The position numbers and the translations under genes are program-made. The notes under the pieces were generated by a model. It saw only the letters and a program-made list of their open reading frames with translations. It ran no database searches and had not been told where the DNA came from. Below are positions 12,700 through 25,091 of a stretch of 64,000 nucleotides of DNA, in pieces (the stretch's first letter is position 1; each line of letters opens with the position of its first letter). Origin of the DNA: Acanthochromis polyacanthus (lineage: Eukaryota > Chordata > Actinopteri > Pomacentridae); contig NC_067134.1 of the NCBI RefSeq assembly GCF_021347895.1, positions 28,472,407-28,536,406 on the forward strand, written 5' to 3'.

Positions 12700-14315
12700 C
12701 CTAACATTAACATAAAGCACACTAACCCTGTTTATTGCTGAACCTAGCAGCCAGAATAGGAGCTGGATGAATCTCTAGATGCTGAGGAAAGGTGCCTCAC
12801 TGCTTCTTCTCTCGTCTCCTTCCGCTCAGGATGCATTGGACGGTCCTTCACAAACAGGAAGCAGATGATACCACCCACGATCCTTTGCAGCAGCAACATT
12901 CAAACTGATGCACCGTTCAGAAGCACATACTGCAGTCATTTGAACATTTACCAGATATCAGCATCATTGGGATGGTCCTAGCATCATCCTGACCAGAGCT
13001 ACAGTCAGTTCCTGTAATCCACCCTGAACTGGTCCACAGAATAGTTCCAGATGTAATCATGAGGCTTCTTATTGGATATTAGTCCAGCAAAAGCTCTTAA
13101 ACAGCGTTCAGTAACAGCAGCTGCTGTGGTGGATAAGATTGTTAGAAAGGAAATGCTAGGAGCTCATCAGGGAGGAGTTTCTGGAGAATCAGAGCTTCTG
13201 TTCATTCTGTGACTGATACCGACTAAAACTTCAGCTTCGACTCCGACACGGTGGAAAAACTGATAAGAAGAAACTATTCAACCTTTTAAACGCCGTAAAA
13301 TGACAGAAGGGATGTTCCTTTCCTTTAGCTATCTCCAGCCTCCTCCTCATTCACAGCCTGCATTTAAACTTCTCCACTGGATCTAAATCATTCACAGCTC
13401 CTCCAACATATCACACCTGGCAGACTGCTGTTCATCTACAGATTCATTCCAATATTCTGCTGCTTCTATTCACAGTCCTCAGTAATCAGGTTCCTCCATC
13501 CCTGTCACACCGTCCTATCCTCAGAAACACCATCCTCTGCCCTCCATGCTTTAAACACCAGTCAGCCGACTCAGATTCACTCTGATTTTAACTCTCTCTT
13601 TAACTATGTGGGATTTACTTCTACTCTGAGGTGTTCTTAGGTTTTTGTAGGAAATAAAATCTGTTATTAAAATGAATCTGAGTTTTCTGAGCCCACACAG
13701 AGAAGTCTTTTCACAATGTATCGCTGCAGGATAATGAAAGATTTTTAACAATCAATGCAGGAAAATGAGGGAAACTTTGAAAGAACAGCTGCTGAGCTCC
13801 TCACAGAGGAAACCCAGATGGACATGAAGACCTGCATCCTGAGGGACTTCTGGACATTTAGACGGTGAGGAGGTGAGAAGATGAGGAGGAGAGGAACCAG
13901 GTGTTTGGTGCTAAAAGTTGACAGAAAGGAACCTGCACCAGCTGCTTTGAAGCCTTAACTCAAAGCTGTGAGGAAACCTTCATCCTGACAGTCAGAAAGC
14001 TCAGAATCAACCTGCTTTCTGTAAAAACGCCACCGGCCACCATTAGAGAGCATCACTCCTCAACAGTGGTCTGATGGTACAGAGCAGGTATCAGGCTAAC
14101 GGCTAACAGAGAGCTGCTAAAGGATGGAGACGTGATAGGACATTTTATGGGATGCATTTGATCATTTCAAAAGGCCAGTCTAACAGAATACAGCTGCTGG
14201 CTGTGAACACATCTGGAACGACTGAAGGCTGGACGTGGATGTTCTGATGGAGGTAGAGATAAGCTACCAGTCAGAAGGTTAGATGTGACCTCATTGAAGA
14301 TATTTTTCAATAAGG
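12700..14315. other. Putative midkine intron 1; faint LINE-like remnant
   Basis: Mostly unassigned. Between about 13,330 and 13,560 the plus strand has a weak, frameshifted likeness to the segment after the RT domain in L2-type LINEs (FNILLLLFTVL-like words). No intact gene. Confidence 0.3.
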
Positions 14316-14317
14316 AA

Positions 14318-14762
14318 ATTATTCTAGGTGTAAATGTTTAATGGAATACCTCCATAGGGGTACAGAGGAACATTTCCAGCAACCATCACTCCTGTGTTCT
14401 AATGCTACATTGTGTTAGATAATGGCTCCACCTTAGGGGTAGAATAAGTCAGGCGGTCCAAAACCCAGCATTTATTTAGCGCTGACAAAGATAAAAAAAA
14501 AGGGGGGGGGGGGTTGGTTGGCAATTCTTCTGCAACCTTTGACTAATCGCACTTGAAGCACTTTTTGCACTTACTACAGGTTTTTCCTTATGTCTGAATT
14601 CTTGCTTGTGTTGTACGTCGCTTTGGACAAAAGCGTCTGATAAATGAAATTGTAGAATTGTAATGGTGCTGAAAGGTTCATTGATGGTTAGAAAACCCTT
14701 GTTTTCATGTTCATGTTAGCACATGGATAAAAGTGGGAGTTTATCTGGCTGAACCCAGACTT
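14318..14762 (+). mobile_element. Tc1-type MITE copy split by a 235-bp insertion
   Basis: The two halves (about 14,318-14,425 and 14,661-14,762) match a family also present at 26,879-27,224 and 33,561-33,737, which share cagcaaccatcactcctgtg and atggataaaagtgggag. Between them, 14,426-14,660 is an insert with an A9G12 homopolymer pair and a cgctttggacaaaagcgtctg tail typical of short fish retroposons. It is flanked by taatgg on both sides (14,420-14,425 and 14,661-14,666), a 6-bp target-site duplication. Confidence 0.65.
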
Positions 14763-14941
14763 TAGACTGCTTTAAGCCAACCTTATTAATGTATTCGTGA
14801 ACTTACGGAAAAACGAGTGTAGCGACCGATTAAAAAGCAGCTCAGATCTGGTTTATAGAGGATTCTCATATGTGGTCATTTATTTAGTTTGAATATCTTC
14901 TGCATTTCACACACTTGGTCTTCAATATCCCAGTTAATCAC

Positions 14942-15448
14942 AAGACCAGATACTAGACCAGACATTAAACCAGCCCAGATATTAAACCAGACCAGACGTT
15001 AAACCAGACCAGATATTAGACCAGACCAGACATTAGACCAGACCAGACATTAAACCAGCCCAGATATTAGACCAGCCCAGACATTAAACCAGCCCAGACA
15101 TTAAACCAGCCCAGACATTAAACCAGCCCAGATATTAGACCAGCCCAGATATTAGACCAGACCAGACATTAAACCAGACCAGATATTAGACCAGCCCAGA
15201 TATTAGACCAGACCAGATATTAAACCAGACCAGATATTAAACCAGACCAGATATTAAACCAGACCAGACATTGAACCAGCCCAGATATTAGACCAGCCCA
15301 GATATTAAACCAGACCAGACATTAAACCAGCCCAGATATTAGACCAGCCCAGATATTAAACCAGACCAGACATTAAACCAGCCCAGATATTAGACCAGAC
15401 CAGACATTAAACCAGACCAGATATTAGACCAGATACTAAACCAGACCT
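14942..15448. repeat. 17-bp minisatellite, about 30 copies
   Basis: Tandem array of aaccagaccagatatta with variants at four positions (a/g start, gacc/gccc, tat/cat). It is in the presumed first intron of midkine. Unit length equals that of the unrelated array at 41.2-44.4 kb, which appears coincidental. Confidence 0.95.
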
Positions 15449-15449
15449 T

Positions 15450-18400
15450 AGCACATTATCCTGTCTGGTTAAAATACGTGGATTTTTTAGTGACGGGGAT
15501 AAAACCAGCTGCTTATTTCTATAGAACTTCCTGCATTTGAGCATTCAAGTGCAGAGATCATCCCAAAAGCAGCGCTGCTCATGTCCTCCTGATGGATAAC
15601 CTGCTGATTTATTCAGTGTTAATCTGTTATCAGGAACACTTCAAGGTAATTGTTCTGAAATCTAATGTGGAACGGAAAAGTAACAGCTGATACCAGTCAT
15701 TTAGGGAAATCCAAAAGGTAAGGAAATATATGAAATCTGTCAGTGTCTGAAGCAGACAGAAGGAAAGGAAAACCTGGTGAACAAACAGTCTAAACTCCCT
15801 GGAGTGATCTTCTCTCTGCTCTGATTCTCTCTGTCAGAGCCCAGAGGTCCATCTGCCATAAGACAGACAGAAAAACAGAGCAGCAGCGTAGTAAGATCAG
15901 TCCTAAAAGCAGTAAAATCAGTCCTAAAGCACATTCTGGGACATTAAAGCAGACCAGGGAGGGTTTCTGTGGGGTTTTGGTGGTAGGAGATGTTATTTCC
16001 AGTGGAATGAGTGAACAAATGCTTTCCTTCTCCTTCACTGACTGGAGTGTTTTATTGATGGACGTGTTCCTCCATGACCAAGATTACATTAGGATGTAGC
16101 CAATGGCATTTAATATTCCTTTATTCTGTCATCTCAGAGTCAGTTCATCCTTCAGCTTTAATGTGACCCCAGACGACCCATTAGGACCCAAAGCGATGTA
16201 AGAAAGATCCAATAAATCTAGAGACTGGATTGGATCAGAAACCAGCTGCTTGAAGTCAGAGATTGTTACAGCTTTAAGTGCTGCTGAGACCATTTAGAGA
16301 CACTAAACCATCTTCTGACTGCACTCAGGTATCTACCAGTCCATCAGGTGACTGCAGCTCATAGACCAAGCAGGATGGAGATTTTACCTGAACAGACTCA
16401 CTGCTGACGACCGGACCACGAAACAAGCCCAACACACCCAGGATATCTTTTAATGATCAAACCTTTAGGTCATCCACATGTTTCTGACTCTCGATATTTA
16501 CATAAAGGGGTCAGTGTTGGCATCAAAATGACCACAGTATTCTAACAACAAGGACAAACTGTATTAGGGAATAAATATACTGAATATATCCCTTTGCTCC
16601 TCACAAGTCATGTCCTTTTCTGCATCATATAATAATAATCTGATCCTTTACAACCCCACAGTGTTTGGAAAAACGTTCCATCCTCCTGGTATAATATCCT
16701 GATTTTCCTAACTGGAATTTTGAATGGATGCTGGATTTATTGTTTGGGAATCAAGAGACAGGAGGACCTGACTGGATCTACAAGCAGCCAGAAAAGACTC
16801 TTCAATGTTAACGCCTGTAATAAATAAATAGGTTTATTAATATCAGTCCCCGTCATTAGTGCATAATCTGACTGTTATCAGTGTTATTCTATTAAATGTG
16901 TGCTTTAGATGTGAATTATTCTGGTGTCTCAGTCAGTTTGAGCTTCATTCCAACAGTCTTAAAGGAATGAGTAAAGAACAAATAAAAGCATCATTCAGAC
17001 CAGTGAGCAGGCTTACTGCAGATCTTCTGTTAACAAGTAGAAGGCTTTAGTGCTTTATCAGTCTGTGTTTTAGGATTACATCTCAGTACAATAAGATGGC
17101 TCTCAAATCACTTTCTGTTAACAGGAGAAAATAAAGCCAGAAACATGGGAGTTCTTCCACTGAGGATCTTACTTCATCTCATCTAGTCTTGGCACAGAAG
17201 CAAACTCAAAAATCTCCCACCGTCCCAAGAGAAGTATGAGTTTCTGTTATCTGGAACATCTTCTGCTCCACAGCTGGTTAAATGAGCAGCTCCACCATGA
17301 ACCACAATCAGAGCAGAATAAAAACAGATTTACACCTGGAGGTACCTCACTGACCCCTGACCCTGCTTCATAGCACAAATATGTAAAGGAAAACCCTTTA
17401 GATGACATCTATGGGACTAAAACTGGATCAGTCTGCATGACAGGTGAAATCTGAACTACAGATCCACATCACAACCTAGAAGACCAACCATCGGTGTGTG
17501 GACCGCTGCTGTGAAGACTCAGGTCTACTGTTTGGTCATCAGTCAGCTTCTTGGCGTTTTAAAAGCAGATATAACAAATGAAGGCAGCAACCTGTCAATC
17601 ACCAGCCAGCCCTGCCCTAAATCATATCCTCTTATCTGTTTTAACCTAAATACCACCATAATTTACTCAATGAGAGTCCTTCTGTATTAAAGTAGACTAA
17701 ACTAGCTGTTGAGACCATAAAGTCATCAGCAAAATGTTTACTTCAGTTAGAACAGTCATTATCTGATAGACTTTAATCCAACCAGAGGAGTCGCCCCCTC
17801 CTGGCTGCTAGAAAGAATGCAGGTTTAAGAAACGTCCACATTAAATTCTGAAAAGTGAAGCAGACCCAGAACTTTTGAATTTATAATTAATGTTCAGTCT
17901 ACAATTACAGCCCAAAACCTAAAGAATCCTTTTCCACTCATTTACTCTAGTTTTCCAGTGGCTGAGGTACTAAAATATTGTTAGTTTTAGGAAAATATTA
18001 CACTTTGGTTGACATTTTATGCCTAAAATGACTTCTGTGTTTAGTGGTAAAATTTGACCTTTTCAAACCATCTTGAGTCAGTAAAGCAATGAAATGGATG
18101 TAAAAACAGCAATTACAAAGAATTCATGAAACATCACCATCTAATATAATGTGGCAGGATGGATTTCCCTGAAAACTGAGTGCAGTTTAGTTCTACAGGA
18201 ACAGAATTTTCAGGAGACAAAGTTCAGCAACATACTTCTAAGACCACTAAAATGACCTCTTTACCAGTGGTGAAGTACAGCAAAGTATTCAGTCAGGTGT
18301 GTTTATGGTTGACTTTTAGCGTTTCTGCAGGAGGAACTGAGGTTTGAACCTGGAGCTCTGATTTATTAGCAGCCAGTTCAACCATCTGACATTTTAAAAA

Positions 18401-18450
18401 TGCTTGCAGTTTTACAGCTGGGCTCAAAAACTGGAACAGAACAGGAAGAC
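15450..18450. other. Putative midkine intron 1, mostly unassigned
   Basis: Three kb without a supportable gene. At 17,791-17,807 a tcgccccctcctggctg word belongs to a dispersed repeat also seen near 55,976. Otherwise I see no defined element. Confidence 0.4.
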
Positions 18451-18452
18451 TA

Positions 18453-19074
18453 GGGGGCCGTTTACACGAGGACGCTTGCAGGTAAAAACGTCAAAATACT
18501 TCAACAAAACACCCTATCGTTTATACGAGGACGGCGTTTTGGGGGCTTAAAAACGCAAAAATTTGAAACCGGCCTCCAGAGTGGAAAAGTAGAAAACGCT
18601 CCGCCGTTACGTTTCCGTCTAAACAGCAAAACGCAAAACTTTACTGAGATCTGACCACGTCACGTACGTGATTACGTCACATACGTGCGCCGGTGCTTTG
18701 GTTTGCCGGCCGGTACAAGGACGTAAACAAAGATGTGTGATTATTTCCATCCTTCGTACCTTCAAGCAGCTCTGGCAGCTCTATGTACACTACAGGAGTC
18801 GTACCAACAAACGTACAGAATCTGTACAGATTCCATTCATGAACATTTACCGCGGCGGAGATCCGAAAAGGGAGATAGTACGCATGCGCGTAGACATGGC
18901 AGAGTTTTATCACAGCGCCACCCAGCTGCCTGGCATGCATATCCAATCGAATTCCACACACTATAGAGTCACCGTATATACGCAGATTTCCTTCAAAACC
19001 GCTCGTCTAAACGTGAAATGACAAGACGCCACTTTTGCGTTTTCTGTTAAGATGGTCCTCGTGTAAACGACCCC
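18453..19074. mobile_element. TA-flanked, CpG-rich terminal-inverted-repeat element (622 bp)
   Basis: Starts GGGGGCCGTTTACACGAGG and ends with the inverse complement of GGGGTCGTTTACACGAGG, with TA on both sides (18,451-18,452 and 19,075-19,076). The interior is strikingly CpG-rich (acgtacgtgattacgtcac and similar) compared with the AT-rich surroundings. Overlapping open frames on both strands have no transposase motifs, so it looks like a non-autonomous DNA transposon. The class is not certain; a TA duplication fits Tc1/mariner or ISL2EU-type elements. Confidence 0.75.
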
Positions 19075-19076
19075 TA

Positions 19077-19815
19077 GAACTGCATGGCTACTAAAAAAAC
19101 AAAAAAACAAACAAAAAAAACAACTATTCACGCCTAAAAGCCGACCACAACCACAGAGCTGCAGAAGAAACAGAACTCATACAATCAGCAGCACCAAAGA
19201 CAAACTGTTCCTCTGAGAAAACCACAGAATTATTTTACTGACCAAAAGCAGCTTTTAACTCCAGAAACACTCACCACACGTCGTCTCCTAACAACCAGAC
19301 TGCTGTAAACCCTGAGTAAACAGACCACACACCAACAGCACCTGTCTTCATTCACAAAATTATCACCAGTCTGCTACACCAGTTTAAACTGGTTCTACTC
19401 AGGTGTGGATGAGCCTCTGTTTGTTACAGCTGGGCTCTAAACCTGTAGCCAAGCAGAGAAACTAATGGATTTATTTGAACCAAATCAACCCAAACTGAAG
19501 CCACAAAGCAGCTCCTGTCAGAGAGCTGGATGGAGAATGAGGGAGGTTTAATCAGCTGAGCCTCTGGATCCCAGGTGTGGATCAATCAGCTGATGACCCT
19601 CCCTCAGCTCTGCACACCTGGTGGACAGGTGGAGGGTGGTCAGGTTCCTCTAGATCCTCCTCCTCTATGAAGATGCATCTTCATCTTCACTCCTCGTTAC
19701 GTCCACAGAGTTTAAGTCCTGCTGGATGCTAAATGTTCTGACTGTTCTTCACAGAGCTGGAGCACCAGGATTACAACAAAATGTGACTTTAATTTAAACT
19801 TCTGCAGAGCTGGCA
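19077..19815. other. Unassigned sequence before a (CA)n tract
   Basis: No gene or defined repeat is recognised. A short A-rich tract lies at about 19,094-19,122. Confidence 0.4.
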
Positions 19816-19822
19816 TTAAGTA

Positions 19823-19928
<106 letters not shown>

Positions 19929-20562
19929 GAGAAGAGCTTTCCTTGCAGTATTTTACAGCAGAGATGAGGGGAAAGTGCAGGAAATGGGACAATTACATGA
20001 AGACTAATAAAAGCAGCAGGCTGAGATAAGGACTAAAGGAAGCAGAAGGAAGAGAGGAGCTCTGGAGAAACGTGGAATTATTATTTATGTTCTACATGTA
20101 GGATCACAGAAAACTCCTTCCTGACCAGAGACTGAATCCAAACCACTTTCTGTAGGATTTAATGAGGAAATTTGTATTTAAATCTACAACCAACAGTTAT
20201 CTGTCTTTAGCTGATTATCCACAATCAGACATTATTAATAAACTGGTGTTGGTTTGTTCATTTCAGGAACAGTTTTTATCCACGAAATAAACCCAACAGA
20301 GCAGAATGAACCAATGAAGCGTCTGATGGAGTTTATTTAAAGTATTTAGAGCAGAATAAAACAAAAAGGAAGTTATTCAAACAATAGAGCTACAGAATAA
20401 ATCTCCCTGTAAAGGATGAAACACAGAGAACACTTACATGTTCACCGCTCAGTTTATACCATTTAGAGTAGAATAAAAGATAAAAGATGAGCTCAAATAT
20501 CACATGTTTAATGGAAGTATTTACACCTACGGGATAAAAGATAAAGGACGAGCTAAACTTAC

Positions 20563-20645
20563 TTGTTCAGCGGTCGTTGGAGAGTTGAGGGAAACTTGTG
20601 TCTCTTGTTGCTTCTGTCTCCTCTGCTCCTCCCCAACCCCAGCTT
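20563..20645 (-). other. mdk: Tentative midkine 5' UTR exon 1
   Basis: On the minus strand, a purine-rich segment (gcagaggagacagaagcaac) runs into CGCTGAACAA/GTAAGT, a strong donor. It has no long open frame, as expected for a UTR exon, and the first coding exon of midkine does carry an acceptor immediately before its ATG. A similar but diverged donor (GTGAACAT/GTAAGT) is repeated at about 20,430-20,450. The upstream end is a guess; no TATA box is seen. This assignment would make intron 1 about 10.8 kb. Confidence 0.35.
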
Positions 20646-20691
20646 TGTCTCCAAACCAGTTCATTCTGGTTGCATTAGCCCCATTCACCCC

Positions 20692-20998
20692 ACGCCCTCA
20701 AACACACCGACACACACACACTGAACACACACACCAGCCATCAAACACACCGACACACACACACTGAACACACACACCAGCCCTCAAACACACAGACACA
20801 CACACACTGAACACACACACCAGCCCTCAAACACACAGACACACACACACTGAACACACACACCAGCCCTCAAACACACAGACACACACACACTGAACAC
20901 ACACACCAGCCCTCAAACACACAGACATGCACACACTAAACACACACACACTGAACACACACACCAGCCCTCAAACACACCGACACACACACACACAC
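20692..20998. repeat. 43-bp CA-rich minisatellite, about 7 copies
   Basis: Unit built from ccagccctcaaacacacaga followed by a CA run and ctgaacacacaca, period 43. It would lie just upstream of the tentative midkine first exon. Confidence 0.9.
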
Positions 20999-21051
20999 AT
21001 TCCCAGTTAGGCCTGACTGCATGAAGGTGTCCATGAAGCTGTGAACACCAG

Positions 21052-22341
21052 GGGCCTCATTTATAAAGCTTGCGTACGCACAAAACAGGGCTAGAAAGTT
21101 ACGTACGCCACTTTCTACGCAAAGGTTGTGATTTATAAAAACAAACTTGGCGTGAGAATGTGCGCATCAGTGAGCCAACCTTGATTCTTGATGCTTCTTT
21201 ACGCACAAAACAGGGCGTAAATCACAAACTTTGCGTAGAAAGTGGCGTACGCTGTGTTCGTTGTGATTTCTAAAACAAACTTGGCGTGAGAATGTGCGCA
21301 CCGGTACGCCAACTTTGATGCTTGCTTAAGCACATTTTGGAGACAGAGGGAACGGCAGTGCCGGAGGATGAAGTGGTGAATTGAAACCAGATTGATCTCA
21401 AACCTTTATTGTTATCACATATTAGACTTGTAGAGCCAGATAATCATAAACCCTCATTGTTGTAGATGTTCATAGTGCGCCATTCGGCCGACGACTGTAT
21501 TTGCAGAACTATGTTCATATATTAACAGGAGCGGATTGAACGTTATTTCATTCGGTCGTTTGACCGAAGGGCCGGTATCTGGGGCCGGTGCAGTGATCTT
21601 TATTAAATAATTTTGTTTACTGATCACCTGGCGCCTGTATGGCTCATCCATTTGTAGGGGTGGTCTCTGACGTAGTGGCTCAGGTTTGGTTCCTGCCCGC
21701 GGCACTTTTATGCATGTCTTCCCCCTACTCTTCTCCCCATTTCCTGTCACTCTTCACTGCAACTATCACAATAAAAAGGCAAAAAAAAAGTAAATAATGT
21801 TGTTTATTTATCCATATGCGGCCGAATGGGATGAGCGTCCAACCATTAATCAGCCCTGTATAGGCACACATGCTTCACACCACAACCCCCGAGTGAAGAT
21901 GAATTTCTCTATGTGAACCGAAAAAATGTACATTCAATCAGTTTACAAATTATTTGTACATCGGACATGATCATAACAAATTTAGTGTCAGGGTGGCCTG
22001 GGTCAACACATGATTCATTAATCCTGACGCACAGCAGTGAAAAGACTGCAGGGGGCGCTGTGTAAAATGCCGTGGATCAGCAGCTTATTTATATACAGAT
22101 ACATTCATGAGTTACTTTGCATTGACCATTCATGGTAAAATGTGGGTGTGTTGTGGGCGGAATGTGAGGTGGATCCACCTGTGCAATCTTCCAGCTGGTG
22201 TGTGATTTATCAAGAAATTGCATGCAGCTGTGCTTACGCACAGTTTTATAAATCAGGGGCAAGGGGCATATGCCCTTTTCGTATTTTCAGCGTACGCAAA
22301 CTTTAGTATGGATCCTACGCAATGTTTTATAAATGAGGTCC
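21052..22341. mobile_element. Harbinger-like terminal-inverted-repeat element (about 1.29 kb)
   Basis: Ends are GGGCCTCATTTATAAA and, inverted, GGACCTCATTTATAAA, with a CAG repeated at both flanks as a likely 3-bp duplication. These ends are typical of fish PIF/Harbinger-type non-autonomous elements. Internally it carries inverted and direct copies of a tacgccactttctacgca segment near 21,100-21,310. A SINE-like tail (tttcctgtcactcttcactg then aataaaaaggc) at about 21,640-21,790 appears to be a nested insertion. No intact transposase. Confidence 0.7.
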
Positions 22342-22688
22342 CAGGACTCTCTGAGTTTAGACCCACGTCTGTCTGAATGTCTGCATCATGGATCCACCTG
22401 GAACAGATGAAAAATTCTGGGATTCTGGGACAGAGAAGGATCCAGGAACATTACACTAAAAATCAGCTGCAGCAGTAATCTGGAAAAACAGACTGAGCCA
22501 TAACACCACCAGTCAGAGCTGCTTTAGCCTCAGCACAGGATTCATCAACGCCAAGAGAAAAACAACCTCACTGACTGTCCACTTCAAAACACTAAAAATA
22601 CCAAATGACATGAGAAGAGTCCTGATGAATGTTGGGATGCTCTGATCAGATGAGTTAAATATCCAGCCTGAATGAGCAGGAACAGTCC

Positions 22689-23632
22689 TGGTAGGCTGCA
22701 CAGTGAGTAGTGGTTAGCACGTTCGCCTTGCAGCAAGAAGATCCCCGGTTCAAATCCTGGCCTTCCTGGGATCTTTCTGCATGGAGTTTGCATGTTCTCC
22801 CTGTGCATGCGTGGGTTTTCTCCGGGTACTCCGGCTTCCTCCCACAGTCCAAAAACATGCTGAGGTTAATTGGTTACTCTAAATTGTCCGTAGGTGTGAT
22901 TGTGTGTCTGTATATGTAGCCCTGTGACAGACCAACCCGGTCTCACGGGGATTCGTGAAACTGTCACTTTAGTTTCGGTTTCGTGCACACCAACACGATT
23001 TCGTCATGTTTTTCGTGCCGCTCACCACGAAATGTTTTTCGCTGTGGTAATCACATCTGAAAGTGGTTTATACCGGCGGATTCATGATGATCTAAGCTGT
23101 CCATCGGCGTATACTGCTTGTGTGATCGCGTTTGCGGCCGCCGGCCGCCGGACATTCTTGAAATTCCTATGCAAATTGGTAAGTGTACCACCGGCTTATG
23201 GTTAGGTTATGGTTAGGTTATGGTTAGGTTATGGTTAGGGTTATGTTTAGGAACGATGTCATGCAAAATATAGCGTTGGATTCGCCACGGTTTTACATTA
23301 AAAATATAATATACACATTCTTTTGAAATACGTTCTGAGTGGCACGAAAAGTCCGCCGTTTAAAATACATTGGTGCGCATTTCGTGGTGAGCGGCACGAA
23401 AAACATGACGAAATCGTGTTGGTGCGCACGAAACCGAAACAAAAATTTACGTGACAGTTTCACGAATCCTCGTGAGATCGGCCTGGACAGACTGGTGACC
23501 TGTCCAGGGTGTCCCCTGCCTTCACCCGAGTCAGCTGGGATAGACTCCAGCACCCCCCATGACCCTAGCGGTGTATAGAGAATGGATGGATGGATGGATG
23601 GATGGATGGATGGATGGATGGATGGATAGTCC
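22689..23632 (+). mobile_element. tRNA-derived SINE, split by a foldback insertion
   Basis: The halves 22,689-22,932 and 23,486-23,632 together read as a common fish SINE: gtggttagcacgttcgcc head, ggttcaaatcc B-box, cggcttcctcccacagtcc, ggttaattggttactctaaa, cctgtccagggtgtcccc and an expanded (GATG)n tail at 23,582-23,627. The interruption is a separate element. Short open frames overlapping the SINE are artefacts. Confidence 0.85.
22933..23485. mobile_element. Foldback (long inverted repeat) element, 553 bp
   Basis: Inserted into the SINE with GACAGAC duplicated on each side (22,926-22,932 and 23,486-23,492). The two ends are inverted copies for roughly 100 bp, sharing gattcgtgaaactgtcac, ccaacacgatttcgtcatg and ttttcgtgccgctcacca. 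The middle has four copies of ggttatggttag. No protein-coding capacity. Class unknown; a 7-8 bp duplication would be compatible with hAT-like integration. Confidence 0.8.
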
Positions 23633-23699
23633 TGGTAGTGAAGCTCAGAAGAGGGAAAGTGAAAATAAGAGGCTGGATGAGTGGAAAAGGTGTTGGGAG

Positions 23700-24890
23700 A
23701 GGATATCTATAGATGGAAAAATGAACGCCTGTGGATCTACACTACCCATCAGAAGTCTGCAGTCACTTAGAAATGTCCTTACTGTTGAAAGAAAATGAAG
23801 ATGACAATAAATGAAGGATAAATCCATCCTAGTATTTAAACTGTTCTTATTTCCATCTCAGAAACGTGCAGCAGAACAAACCTGTTAAACCAAGTTTCTA
23901 TAAAATCATCAGGTCCTCAGACTGAATCTTTATCTGCTGCTCTGATCATCAGACTGAACCCTTCAGTGGACATTTACAGGAAATCACTGAAGTTTTCGGC
24001 TTTAACTGATGAACCAACGTTCTCCTCACTCAGAGTAAAAGCTCTTCTAATAATTCCTCTTTATTTTACTGTATTCATGTGTTTAAGAAGAGGTGGACAG
24101 AACCAGACTTTACAGAGCCGTGTTTAAAGAACATCTAAAGCCCACTAAAGGACTAATTTACCTCCGTGTGTCTGGACCATCTGGACTAAACCCAGCAGAT
24201 CAGTTGTGGATCTATGAGCAGTAAAGGAGCTTGAATGTTTGCTGCTACTCTCACTCCTGTGGATCTCTTTTCATTTTCCCATTGACGAGTTCAGCTGATT
24301 CCTCATGAATAATTAAAGCTTTAGTTCCAGTTTTATTTCTGTATCTTTGATCAGGAGTGTGACACGCTGCCAGCCTCTCTTATGCTCATTTAGAAGCTTA
24401 ATCAAACTTTATTATCTCCTGTAGCACCGAGACGCTGGATAACAACAGGAACTTGTTGTGAAGCCACTTTTCCACTCATTCTGCTGATGGTTGGTCTTAC
24501 CTCTGAGGAACATTAAATCAGGAGTCAAGTGATGCTTTCATTCTTATCTGTCCAGTATTTCCCCACATCTCTGCTTGAAAACTGGTGTTTTCTGTCTTCT
24601 TTTGTCTTTGCTCTCCTGATGCAGATCAACTCCACATTCTGTCTGCCAGATGAAAGCAGAGACAGGAATGGATTCAGTCTCGTCTGATAAGATTTGAAAT
24701 GATCAAAGCAGGATTCTCCTCACTACAGCAAGCTGCTTTATCTTCTGCTGATGGAGATCTAGACGCTAAAACCAAACAGTAAATCAAAGTGGAGCTGTGA
24801 ATGTGATTTGGTTGAACATTTTACCAGCGTTTAGTTCAAGCTGTAATGAAATGAAGACCTGTGACCTCCTGGAGCTACAGACAGAAGATG
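23700..24890. other. Intergenic, mostly unassigned
   Basis: A short end of the Tc1-type MITE family (ctacactacccatcagaag to aatgtccttactgttgaaag) lies at about 23,736-23,795. The remaining kilobase has no recognisable gene or repeat. Confidence 0.4.
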
Positions 24891-25091
24891 ATCTTCAGCC
24901 AGTGGAGTGTAAAAAACCACCTTCATTGACCCCCGTAAATCCAAATCTCGCCCCCTGCCTGTTAACATAGATGGTGCTGACATTGAGGTGGTGTCCAGTT
25001 ATAGGTACCTGGGTGTCCACCTGGATGAAAAGCTGGACTGGTCCTTCAACACAACTGCCATCTACAAGAAGGGACAGAGTCGGCTTCACTT

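Noticed and set aside
12324..12715. Hydrophobic Phe/Val/Cys-rich frames resembling membrane proteins
   Set aside because: They come from T/G-rich low-complexity DNA and are open in several frames on both strands.
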